Source: Pedobacter ureilyticus (GTDB taxonomy: Bacteria > Bacteroidota > Bacteroidia > Sphingobacteriales > Sphingobacteriaceae). Taken from it: a stretch of DNA of 64,000 nt. The translations under genes were made by a program, and so were the position numbers. The stretch is taken from positions 1 to 64,000 of the forward strand of contig NZ_SSHJ01000007.1 of NCBI RefSeq assembly GCF_005925345.1. Reading direction: 5' to 3'. Within the stretch, counting starts at the first letter, position 1, and each line of letters opens with the position of its first letter. The notes under the pieces were generated by a model. That model saw nothing but the letters and a program-made list of their open reading frames with translations. It was not told where the DNA came from and did no database searches. Of the stretch, positions 44,542 to 53,151 are shown piece by piece.

Positions 44542-47500
44542 TTATTGCTTGATGAATTTGCTTAGAACTAATCGCTTTTGGGTAGAAGTGTCAGTAACCT
44601 CAACCAAATAAGCACCAGATTGCAAATCGTTTACATTTACCTCAACCTTACTACTCCTAAGATTAAATCTTTTTGAAATTTTACCAGAAAGGTCGATTAT
44701 TTTAATAGAGAATTCCTTTTCGGAAGTAGTCGCCATATCTATATGCAAAATATCTGCAACCGGATTAGGGTATATGTTTACATCCCCTATAGAAAGACTA
44801 TAATTCAAAGAAACAAAATTCGAAAAATCTGAATCGCCATTGATGTCTACCTGTCTTAAACGGTAATAATTCAATCCGGCTGCTGGATTGCGATCTACAA
44901 AATTATAAGCCAGCAGTTTAGACGAATTACCTGCTCCGTTGACCTTACTTATCGAAGCAAAGTTCTTACCGTTTACAGAATGTTCAATTTCGAAATAATC
45001 GTTTTCACTTTCTGAAACGGTCTTCCAGTTCAATAGTGCACCAGAACTTGTTTTCTTAACATTAAAATCCACCAAACTAATAGGCATGATTATTAATGTT
45101 TTTAAGGTACGAACAACAGACCAGCCACTTTCTCCGCCTCCAGGTCCTGAAACACTAATCAATACACGATACCAATAATCGGTATTAGGACTTAATCCGG
45201 TAATAGTTCTACTTGTTTGGCTGCTTAAGATATTCGCAATGGTAGTGGTTCCAGAAGAAAAATCAGACGTTGAAGAATACTGTAGGGTATAAGTATATGA
45301 TGAAGGTGCGCTACCAGATGGTAACGTCCAATTTGCGGTAAATGCATTCGTAGTCACAGCTGTAGCAGCTCCTGATATTGGCGCCTTCTGCACAAAACTA
45401 TTATTCTGGTTATTCATAATAATAGTTGCATCAGCATCGCTTAAAGAAGAACCGTAGTAAATAAATTCTGGGCTTACACCTTCAAAATTTCGAACAGTGG
45501 CAGAATTACCATACCTGAATAGGGTTAGTGCCGTTGCGTCTAGAGATGTAGTCAGGAGGCTTGTTACGGTTGCACCTGTTTTTGAAGAAGTTAAAATCTG
45601 ACCGGTTCCTGAAGCAGCATCAGTTACTTTAAATCGTACACTTAAGAAATTTCCTGATGTAATAGGCAATCTGCTAGAGCCATAAGTGGCAGAAGATTGC
45701 ATTCCTAATTGTGTAGCGTTATAGTAATGTATTTGAAGCTTACCAGCTGTAGCACCGGTTGGACCTGATGTTCCGAATAAATGATTCCCGTTTGCTGTAT
45801 TACCATCTTGTCTTAAGGCGAAAAAAGCATTGATATTATTCAAGTTTAACAGGTTAAATGTAAAATTAAACCCGTTGCCTCCCGTTGCGCCATTCAGCAT
45901 TTTTAGGGCAGGCATACCATTGGGCAGTGATTCGATTACTCCCGAATTAATAATTCGTGGCTGATAAGCTGTAGTTGTTTGAGTAGCGTTATTATTATTG
46001 CTTTGATCGTACCAAATTGTGACGTAAGCAGAATTACTACCAACCCAAGTACCTAACGAATTACTTGATTTGGGACCACCTCCGGCTCCTGAAACTTTGG
46101 AACTCAAAGAAACTATGCCTGTTCCATCAAAATATACATCAACCAATTGATTATCATTACTTCTTCTTACCCGCATTGCCGCTCCTAGATAACCGGATCT
46201 AAGATGTCTTACAGAATAAGATGCGGTCGGGGAAGATGCCAAACTATCCAATATCCCTTTAGGTAACAACGCTAATGTATCAACAACAGCTGAGTCTATG
46301 ATTGTAGGCACTTGGCCAGGTTTGAATGTTATGAATTTAGCGGTAACAGAGTCTTGTGGAAGGAGAATTGTGAATGTACCATTACTCTCGCTTGTTTTAA
46401 TTGCACTTATCAGCGTGTTTACTAAAGAGGTGTTACGAACAGGAATGACTAATGAAAGTACATTAACTGAATCATTAGCACTTATTGATTTACTGACAGA
46501 AAACGCCTTGCAAATGGCGTTTCTCGGAAGGTTAGGATCAGTTAGTATACTTGCTTGTGTGGCACTTCCCACTTGTGGGAAATAATAAAGTGTGTTGTGA
46601 CCGTTTGGATTAGCAGTCTTATCCACTAAAGTAGGTAAGTGCTGCCCTTGCAAAACCCATCTCTTTGCAGTGTCTTGTGCTTGGATAGAAGGCCAAACTT
46701 GATAAATCACCCCGGCATTATGTCCTCCTGCATACGCAGAAGATGCTTTCATTCTATCAAGAACCACTAAAATCCCGTTATGCAACAGCATAACTTCACG
46801 TTTTGCTGAAACTCCGTTATATTGAAATTTACTATATTCTACACTTCCATAGGCAGTATTTTCATTTATATTAAATGCGGAATCTCTCTGCAGTACATAA
46901 TCAAATGAAGGATTAAATCCCATTTTCGTATTATAATCAGCAGAAGGAGCAGCTTCACCGAAGGTTGCGTTTACTAGCGGATAGGTGTAGTTATTAGGAC
47001 AAAGAAATGGACGATTGATTTGGTTTCCGTTTCCCGGACGATCCAGATATGTACATAAATGTGTCCCATCAAAAATTAGGTTATCTGCACCTATGCGCTG
47101 ATCAACCGAAGCTTTACTTTGAGTGTAGCTCATATCCATCATAAAATACGGTGAACGTGGATGCCGCCCCGTCGAAAGGATCATTTTATCCTGAACCAAT
47201 TTCGTGTTGGTGTCACCTCTTCCTAATAATAACCCGTTATATTGCGTTTTCGAGGTTAGACGGTCTGTTACAAAACTTAGAGGAGTATTTACTCCTGGAA
47301 CAACATTACGAACCGAGGAATAATTTATACCCACAGGATAAACCTTGGTACGTTTGCTTGCCTGCCACGATGCAACGCCCCCACTTAAACGTAAGTCTTC
47401 ATATTTTCTGGCAACATATAACAAGAAAGGGTCATTAAATAATTTATAGCCCATTTTCAATGTCCAAGAGAGTTCATCGCTAGCATCATTAGTCAGTTGC

Positions 47501-48483
47501 CTGTTACTGTTTAACGGTCCTCCCATACTTTTAGACCATTTAGCTGTTTCTCCATTACTCATAACGGTTTTTGCCATACGGGTAAGCATCCTCAGAAAAT
47601 CATTTCTTATTTTTAGATCATTTAACCTGTTATGCAACAATGCCATTCGTAAAGCAGTCCAAATACCTGTCGAGGCATCATAATGCGGTGAATTGTCGCC
47701 ATCATAGGAAGCTTGGGTTAAGCCCAACCAAAATGACTCAAAGGTTTGCTTAGTTTTAGGGTACTTAGTTGGTTCAGACTGATATAAATACAATATATTA
47801 GAACCAATATCACACATAAAAATCTCTTTATTATATCCTGTAGTTTGGTAAAAACCATCAAACTGACCTTTATTTTCAACGTATCTTGTAATAAATGATT
47901 CTGTTGAGTCTTTAACAGCTCCATTATAGGCCCCTAAGAGCTTCAAACTAATAGCAGAACTTAAAAAGCTATTTGCTGGATGAACTGTATTTAAATCAAA
48001 TGGATACCCTGTACCACCAGCATTAATATCATTTTGAGATTCTACTTTAAATGTTGATAAACACAAAGCATGAGCATAAGCAAGCTTACTGATTAATATG
48101 GAATCAAGCTCACGATGATTATAATCAATAGCGAATTTAGTAAGCTCGAATAAATCAACCACATGATAATAACTTGTACTTCCAACCTTGTCCGCAGCCA
48201 GATTAATAGGTGATAAATAATTATTCACCCAGGTAGAGACAGTTCCGTTGGTAACAGCAGTATTATATCCTATAAAAAAGGCACTATCGGCATCTATTAA
48301 ACGTGTTTCTCGAGCATAAACTTGCGACAATGTTTCTTCGTGTGGAACAAAATCCATCGGAAATATAGCCGAACTTGCCCCTTGCGCTTGGGCAGTCAAC
48401 TGAGAAAAACTCATGCTAATTACAATTATCACAGCGCTGATCATAATTAGCAGACTATGAAATTTACAAGTAAACGTTTTCAT
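44542..48483 (-). CDS. lyase-like protein fused to GH54-like module, Fn3 and T9SS tail
   Basis: A 1,313-residue protein. Signal peptide to about residue 35 (LTAQAQG). Residues 40 to about 720 form a toroid plus beta-sandwich lyase-like region: YHVVDLFELTKFAIDYNHRE, SPHYDASTGIWTALRMALLH, SAKREVMLLHNGILVVLDRM and NAGVIYQVWPS. A linker (LALLPKGILDSLASSPTA) leads into the same GH54-like module as the neighbours (VTIWYDQSNNNNATQ), an Fn3 domain and a T9SS tail (IYPNPVADILHID ... LSKFIKQ). The fusion places a lyase-like domain and the module on one surface-exported chain. The GH54-like part is highly similar to the 595- and 598-residue proteins. Confidence 0.68.
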   Translation of the reverse strand: MKTFTCKFHSLLIMISAVIIVISMSFSQLTAQAQGASSAIFPMDFVPHEETLSQVYARETRLIDADSAFFIGYNTAVTNGTVSTWVNNYLSPINLAADKVGSTSYYHVVDLFELTKFAIDYNHRELDSILISKLAYAHALCLSTFKVESQNDINAGGTGYPFDLNTVHPANSFLSSAISLKLLGAYNGAVKDSTESFITRYVENKGQFDGFYQTTGYNKEIFMCDIGSNILYLYQSEPTKYPKTKQTFESFWLGLTQASYDGDNSPHYDASTGIWTALRMALLHNRLNDLKIRNDFLRMLTRMAKTVMSNGETAKWSKSMGGPLNSNRQLTNDASDELSWTLKMGYKLFNDPFLLYVARKYEDLRLSGGVASWQASKRTKVYPVGINYSSVRNVVPGVNTPLSFVTDRLTSKTQYNGLLLGRGDTNTKLVQDKMILSTGRHPRSPYFMMDMSYTQSKASVDQRIGADNLIFDGTHLCTYLDRPGNGNQINRPFLCPNNYTYPLVNATFGEAAPSADYNTKMGFNPSFDYVLQRDSAFNINENTAYGSVEYSKFQYNGVSAKREVMLLHNGILVVLDRMKASSAYAGGHNAGVIYQVWPSIQAQDTAKRWVLQGQHLPTLVDKTANPNGHNTLYYFPQVGSATQASILTDPNLPRNAICKAFSVSKSISANDSVNVLSLVIPVRNTSLVNTLISAIKTSESNGTFTILLPQDSVTAKFITFKPGQVPTIIDSAVVDTLALLPKGILDSLASSPTASYSVRHLRSGYLGAAMRVRRSNDNQLVDVYFDGTGIVSLSSKVSGAGGGPKSSNSLGTWVGSNSAYVTIWYDQSNNNNATQTTTAYQPRIINSGVIESLPNGMPALKMLNGATGGNGFNFTFNLLNLNNINAFFALRQDGNTANGNHLFGTSGPTGATAGKLQIHYYNATQLGMQSSATYGSSRLPITSGNFLSVRFKVTDAASGTGQILTSSKTGATVTSLLTTSLDATALTLFRYGNSATVRNFEGVSPEFIYYGSSLSDADATIIMNNQNNSFVQKAPISGAATAVTTNAFTANWTLPSGSAPSSYTYTLQYSSTSDFSSGTTTIANILSSQTSRTITGLSPNTDYWYRVLISVSGPGGGESGWSVVRTLKTLIIMPISLVDFNVKKTSSGALLNWKTVSESENDYFEIEHSVNGKNFASISKVNGAGNSSKLLAYNFVDRNPAAGLNYYRLRQVDINGDSDFSNFVSLNYSLSIGDVNIYPNPVADILHIDMATTSEKEFSIKIIDLSGKISKRFNLRSSKVEVNVNDLQSGAYLVEVTDTSTQKRLVLSKFIKQ

Positions 48484-48575
48484 AATAGGTTTATAATAAG
48501 TTAGTATTATGTTGGTATCACCAAGAAAAAAGCAACAGAGATACTATTAAAATATTTCGTTACGGTTCTTTTACA

Positions 48576-48605
48576 TTTCATCTGAGACTCTCATCTCAGA
48601 TGAAA
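48576..48605 (-). terminator. perfect 12-bp hairpin after the 598-residue gene
   Basis: TTTCATCTGAGA (48576-48587) and TCTCAGATGAAA (48594-48605) pair perfectly around a 6-base loop, ten bases beyond the stop of the gene at 48616. There is a T run on the plus side only. It may be a partial terminator or RNA-stability element between two genes of the operon. Confidence 0.55.
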
Positions 48606-48615
48606 TTTTTAATCA

Positions 48616-50412
48616 TTATAATTTAACGAACTTACTACGGGTAATGCTTTTATTGGTGGAACTGTTCAGAATATCAATAACATAAATTCCTGGAATGAGT
48701 TCAGCTACATTAAATTCTGGCAGTTTATTACTTGAACGAATGGCTTTTATAAACTTTCCTGACAAATCTGAGATCTTTATTAAATAATCAGATGAAGTGT
48801 TAGTTTTTAAATCAATATGAATAATATCTGTTACCGGATTTGGGTATATACTGATTTTCACAGCCGAAAAATTATAATCCAAATGAACCAGATCAGATAA
48901 GGTGAAGTCATCATTTTTGTCTACCTGTTTCAAACGGTAGTAGTTCGTACCCACAGAGGGATATTTATCGATGAATGAATAATTTCTAATAGTTGAAGAG
49001 TTACCTGCTCCACTTATTGAACCAATGAGTACAAAAGATTTGCCATCTAACGAACGTTCTAAATCGAAATGATCATTATTGTTTTCCGAAGCTGTTGACC
49101 ATTTTAATTCGGCACCTTGGTCCGCCTTTTTAACTGTAAAACTTTTCAAACTAATTGGAAGAGGAGTAGCACTTGTTGTCAGCGTTTGGGTAGCTGACCA
49201 GCCGCCGTCACCTCCGCCAGTTCCTGTATTTACAAGAACTCTATACCAATATTGTGTCTCAGCACTTAGTCCAGAAATACTTCTGCTGGTAGATGACAAA
49301 TTAGTAGTAAGCACATTCCCTGATGTAAAGTCTGAGGTGGTGGAATATTGAAATGTATAGGTTGAGTTTTCTTGAAGCCCTCCGGTTGGTGCAGTCCAGT
49401 TTGCGGTAAAACCAGTACTTGATATGTTTGTTGCCGCAGATGATACCGGAGCAACTGAAACATATTGACTATTAAGATTATCAAGAATTGTTGCAGCATC
49501 AGCTTCGCTTACTGAAGAGGCAAAGTAAATTAGCTCGGGACTTACTCCTTCAAAATTTCTTGCATAACTAGCATTACCAATACGATATATAGATGGCACT
49601 GTTGCGTCTAATGCCGTTGTTAAGGATGACAAAACCGGTAAACTTGATTTAGATGACGAGAATGCTTGTACCGTTCCATTATCAGCAGCGGTCAATTTAA
49701 ATCTTGCACTCACAAAGCTACCACTGGTTATGGCCAGTCTATTTGTACTGTAGCTGGTAGCAGATTGAACACCCAAAGTTACTGCAGAATTGTAATGAAT
49801 TTGAAGTTTTCCTGCTGAACCGCTAGTTGGGCCAGTTGTGCCAAAAAGATGATTTCCATTAGTAGTATTTCCGTCTTGCCTTGTTGCAATAAACAAATTC
49901 ATAGAATTAACATTCGCTAAAGTAATTGGCAAATTAAATCCATTTCCTCCAAGCGCACCGCTTAACATTCTTAAGGTAGGCATTCCATTAGGTAGAGATT
50001 CAACAACGCCCGCATTTATTATTCGAGGTTGAAAAGTTGTTGTTGTTTGCGTTGCGTGATTAGCATTTCCGCTTTGATCATACCATGTTGTAATGAAAGC
50101 AGAAGCACTACCAACCCATGTGCTTAATAAAGTTTCTGTTGCTACACCGCCTCCAGCAACAGAAACAGTAGAATTTAAAGTTATGACACCATCTGCATTA
50201 AAATATACGTCTACCTGTTGATTATCATTATCGCGTCTTATACGAACAGCTGGACCTGTATATGAAGATTTAATCTGTCTTACAGAATATGCCAGGGTTG
50301 GTTGGGTAGATAAATTATCTAAAAGCTTTTGTGCTTTTAGGCTGGTAGGATTTAAAGCAATTACTAGCAAGAATACTAGTATCTTGACCAATGACAGTAC
50401 TTGTTTTTTCAT
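48616..50412 (-). CDS. GH54-like module + Fn3 + T9SS sorting domain protein
   Basis: A 598-residue protein with a signal peptide (NPTSLKAQ) and the GH54-like module (LAYSVRQIKSSYTGPAVRIR; ITTWYDQSGNANHATQ). An Fn3 domain follows (GFTANWTAPTGGLQENSTYT) and then a T9SS tail (IYPNPVTDIIHIDL ... ITRSKFVKL). The layout equals the 595-residue protein, suggesting duplication. It is probably displayed on or released from the surface through type IX secretion. Confidence 0.7.
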   Translation of the reverse strand: MKKQVLSLVKILVFLLVIALNPTSLKAQKLLDNLSTQPTLAYSVRQIKSSYTGPAVRIRRDNDNQQVDVYFNADGVITLNSTVSVAGGGVATETLLSTWVGSASAFITTWYDQSGNANHATQTTTTFQPRIINAGVVESLPNGMPTLRMLSGALGGNGFNLPITLANVNSMNLFIATRQDGNTTNGNHLFGTTGPTSGSAGKLQIHYNSAVTLGVQSATSYSTNRLAITSGSFVSARFKLTAADNGTVQAFSSSKSSLPVLSSLTTALDATVPSIYRIGNASYARNFEGVSPELIYFASSVSEADAATILDNLNSQYVSVAPVSSAATNISSTGFTANWTAPTGGLQENSTYTFQYSTTSDFTSGNVLTTNLSSTSRSISGLSAETQYWYRVLVNTGTGGGDGGWSATQTLTTSATPLPISLKSFTVKKADQGAELKWSTASENNNDHFDLERSLDGKSFVLIGSISGAGNSSTIRNYSFIDKYPSVGTNYYRLKQVDKNDDFTLSDLVHLDYNFSAVKISIYPNPVTDIIHIDLKTNTSSDYLIKISDLSGKFIKAIRSSNKLPEFNVAELIPGIYVIDILNSSTNKSITRSKFVKL

Positions 50413-50458
50413 TTTCGTTTAATATTTACTGTTATAATACTAGTTTTGTTAGTTGGAC

Positions 50459-51400
50459 TTATTTTGACCCAAAAAACGAATTCTGACCAGAAATTAATTT
50501 CGCTGCATCCACATCGTTTAATGCGTTAGTATAAATTATAAATTCAGGACTTAAACCTTCAAAATTCCGATTGTAAACAGCGTTTCCAAATCGATACAGT
50601 GTAGGATTAGAGCTATCAAAAGGTATGGTCAAGAGTCCGCTGACAGTCGCACTAGTTTTTTTGCCAGCGGTAATTTGCACTGTACCATCAGCTTCTGAGG
50701 TGATTTTAAAGCGCACCGAATATAGTTCTGAAGGGCTTACAGGTAATTTCAACATACTCGAAGACTGAACAGCAAAAATGTTAGGTGAAAAATACATGAT
50801 CTGAAGCTTACCTGGTGTCTTACCTGTAGGTCCGTTTGTACCGAAAATATGATTTCCGATAGTTAGGTTACCATCTTGTTTTAATACAGTAATAATACTT
50901 AGATCAGAAACACCAGATAAATTAAATGGTAAATTAAAACCATTACCACCAGTAGCACCACCCAACATTTTTAATGACGGAGTTCCATTTGCTAAAGACT
51001 CAATAGCACCTTCGTTTATTACCCGTGGTTGAAATGCTATATTTTTTTGAGTAGCATGATTATCATTACCGCTCTGATCATACCATGTCGTAACGAAAGC
51101 AGAGTTTTTTCCTACCCAATTTTCAAGAATTAATTTTGTAGCAACTCCTCCACCCTCAACAGAAACAGGAGATTTTAAAGACAATTTTCCTGAAGCATCA
51201 AAATAAACATCAACCAGCTGATTATCTGAACTTCTCCTAACTTGCATAACCGGTCCACTGTAATCTTTTTTTAAGATTCTTGTTGAATATGCCGCTTTAG
51301 GTTTTTGAGAAATGTCATCTATTAAATTTTGAGCATTTGCTTCTCTAGCACTAAAATATATAAGTACACATAGATAAAAAAGTAGTTTTATTTTGTTCAT
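50459..51400 (-). CDS. stand-alone GH54-like module, no T9SS tail
   Basis: A 313-residue protein with a signal peptide (AREANAQ) and only the GH54-like module (AAYSTRILKKDYSGPVMQVR; VTTWYDQSGNDNHATQ), ending at FFGSK just where the Fn3 region begins in the paralogues. Without a sorting tail it should stay in the periplasm. It is either a shortened copy or a purposely minimal one. First gene of the downstream transcription unit, behind a clear promoter. Confidence 0.68.
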   Translation of the reverse strand: MNKIKLLFYLCVLIYFSAREANAQNLIDDISQKPKAAYSTRILKKDYSGPVMQVRRSSDNQLVDVYFDASGKLSLKSPVSVEGGGVATKLILENWVGKNSAFVTTWYDQSGNDNHATQKNIAFQPRVINEGAIESLANGTPSLKMLGGATGGNGFNLPFNLSGVSDLSIITVLKQDGNLTIGNHIFGTNGPTGKTPGKLQIMYFSPNIFAVQSSSMLKLPVSPSELYSVRFKITSEADGTVQITAGKKTSATVSGLLTIPFDSSNPTLYRFGNAVYNRNFEGLSPEFIIYTNALNDVDAAKLISGQNSFFGSK

Positions 51401-51418
51401 GATTTTAAATTAGTTATT

Positions 51419-51466
51419 CAAATATAAAAAATTAATAAACCGGTTTAGCATAATAATTCAATTATT
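51419..51466 (-). promoter_or_regulatory. promoter with LacI-like palindrome
   Basis: On the minus strand a consensus -7 box TATATTTG (51419-51426) lies 19 bases before the ATG at 51400. Upstream of it are the perfect palindrome TAAACCGGTTTA (51436-51447), close to the half-site style of LacI/GalR regulators, and a second dyad AATAATT-C-AATTATT (51452-51466). The -33 TTG at the usual distance is not evident. It would separately control the module/lyase/permease half of the locus. Confidence 0.5.
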
Positions 51467-51514
51467 GAAAATATTGCATTGAAACCCTTAAATTATAGCA
51501 AACATTTTGATATA

Positions 51515-51573
51515 GATTTGATTTTTTTCAAAAAACAACCTCTTTATGTTCTCTTTTTGAAAAAAATCAAATC
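51515..51573. repeat. 20-bp perfect inverted repeat
   Basis: GATTTGATTTTTTTCAAAAA (51515-51534) is repeated in perfect inverted form at 51554-51573, with a 19-base spacer. It lies just after the stop of the acetylesterase gene and before the next promoter, so it could end transcription. The long perfect arms also fit a small mobile repeat remnant. Confidence 0.6.
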
Positions 51574-51602
51574 CTAAGACATTGAGTAACTTAGAGTTGA
51601 AA

Positions 51603-53135
51603 TTATTCGACATCAGTTCTAAAAGGAGAAGCAAGTAACCCTTCTTTATTATAAAGGTTTATTATTGGAGTAGTGTTCCATCCCATACGTACAGCAACGG
51701 GAATTTTAACATTATCATTATAGACCACCACATTATTATCTTTTATGACTGCGTTGGCAGGATAGAACTTTTTATCAGGTCCTGCGATAAAGAAATCTTT
51801 AAGGTCTTTCCCATTCGTTGTTAAACCCTTACCAACATGCTTAAAAGATAAAACAATTTTATTTCTTTCAACTTTATGTGATTCGTAAATTGGGCCCTGA
51901 AATTCAATTTTTTCGTTGTATGCTAGCCCTCTGGCTGCAACAGCAAGACGTTCTCCAACAGGTTGCTTATTACGCGGATGAATATCAGTTGTATCTGTAT
52001 GACAATCTGTGGTAACCACCAAAGCGGTATTAGGAACTACTTTGGTTGTAAGCAGTTGAGCCTCCCTTAACTCGGGCTTAAGATTTCTATGTGCAGGCAA
52101 CTGTACAATAATAAATGGCAAATTTTGATTAGACCAGGTTGTACGCCAGTTCTTTATTAACGTTGGAAGTAGCTGACGGTACTGCATTCCTCTACTTGCA
52201 TTTTGTTCACCCTGATACCAGGCAACTCCTTTGATTGCAAACGGTGCCAACGGTGCAATCATCGCATTATATAAACCTGTTGGACCTCCGCTAGATGCAG
52301 GATGGCGTGGAGGCATCGGTTTACGTGGAAGCTCCTTGCCCTCGCTTTTTGCCAATTCTGAGTCACTTCTCCATTTTTCTAATAACTTAGGTTCATCTAA
52401 CTGAAACTTTTCTAAGCGAGATGGGAATTGGTTTAGATTACGTTCGTAATCTTTAAGGGTTTTCTCTAATTCAGGTGATTGCATTAAATAGTCCTTCGCG
52501 ATCCATTGTTCTATCATTGTACCACCGTAGGAAGAATTGATGATTCCAATAGGAACATTTAATTTCTTATACAGGTCTTTGGCAAAAAAATATCCTACTG
52601 CAGAAAACTTCTTCACAGATTGTGAGTTGCAGATATCCCATCCGCCATTGATATCAATAGCTGTTTCTGGAATAGATGTGTAATTGGATAGAGGGATAGA
52701 AAATTGTCGTATTTCTGGATAATTCGCCGCTTCAATTAGAACATCTGCTAATTTTTGAGAGTTTCCTTCAGGGACTATACGCTCAACCTGATAGACCATA
52801 TTTGACTGTCCACTACATAACCATACTTCACCAACCATTATATTAGATAATATAATCGTATTCTTTCCCTTTATTATCATTTCATAAGGTCCACCAGCTT
52901 TTAAAGGTTTTAGTTTCGCATTCCATTTACCATCCTTAGTTGTAGTAACACTTATTTTTTGACCAGCAAATTCTATAGTTATTTTTTCATCAATATCAGC
53001 GACACCCCAAACAGGAACTGCAACTCCTTGCTGAATAACTGCATTGTTAGAAAACAGACCATTAGGCTTCACATTAGCTCGCACCAATGATTGAAAAAGA
53101 AATAAAGTAATAATAATTAAAATTTTTCGCTTCAT
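51603..53135 (-). CDS. sialate O-acetylesterase-like SGNH hydrolase
   Basis: A 510-residue exported esterase. It has VGEVWLCSGQSNMVYQVE with the catalytic-type GQSNM block, GIINSSYGGTMIEQWI and VAWYQGEQNA, all typical of the SASA/SGNH family, plus a beta-rich N-terminal domain. The family removes acetyl groups from sugars. In this operon it probably deacetylates the target glycan so that the lyases and glycosidases can reach it. 16 bases after the GH3 gene. Confidence 0.85.
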   Translation of the reverse strand: MKRKILIIITLFLFQSLVRANVKPNGLFSNNAVIQQGVAVPVWGVADIDEKITIEFAGQKISVTTTKDGKWNAKLKPLKAGGPYEMIIKGKNTIILSNIMVGEVWLCSGQSNMVYQVERIVPEGNSQKLADVLIEAANYPEIRQFSIPLSNYTSIPETAIDINGGWDICNSQSVKKFSAVGYFFAKDLYKKLNVPIGIINSSYGGTMIEQWIAKDYLMQSPELEKTLKDYERNLNQFPSRLEKFQLDEPKLLEKWRSDSELAKSEGKELPRKPMPPRHPASSGGPTGLYNAMIAPLAPFAIKGVAWYQGEQNASRGMQYRQLLPTLIKNWRTTWSNQNLPFIIVQLPAHRNLKPELREAQLLTTKVVPNTALVVTTDCHTDTTDIHPRNKQPVGERLAVAARGLAYNEKIEFQGPIYESHKVERNKIVLSFKHVGKGLTTNGKDLKDFFIAGPDKKFYPANAVIKDNNVVVYNDNVKIPVAVRMGWNTTPIINLYNKEGLLASPFRTDVE

Positions 53136-53151
53136 TTTATTAGATTTTAGA

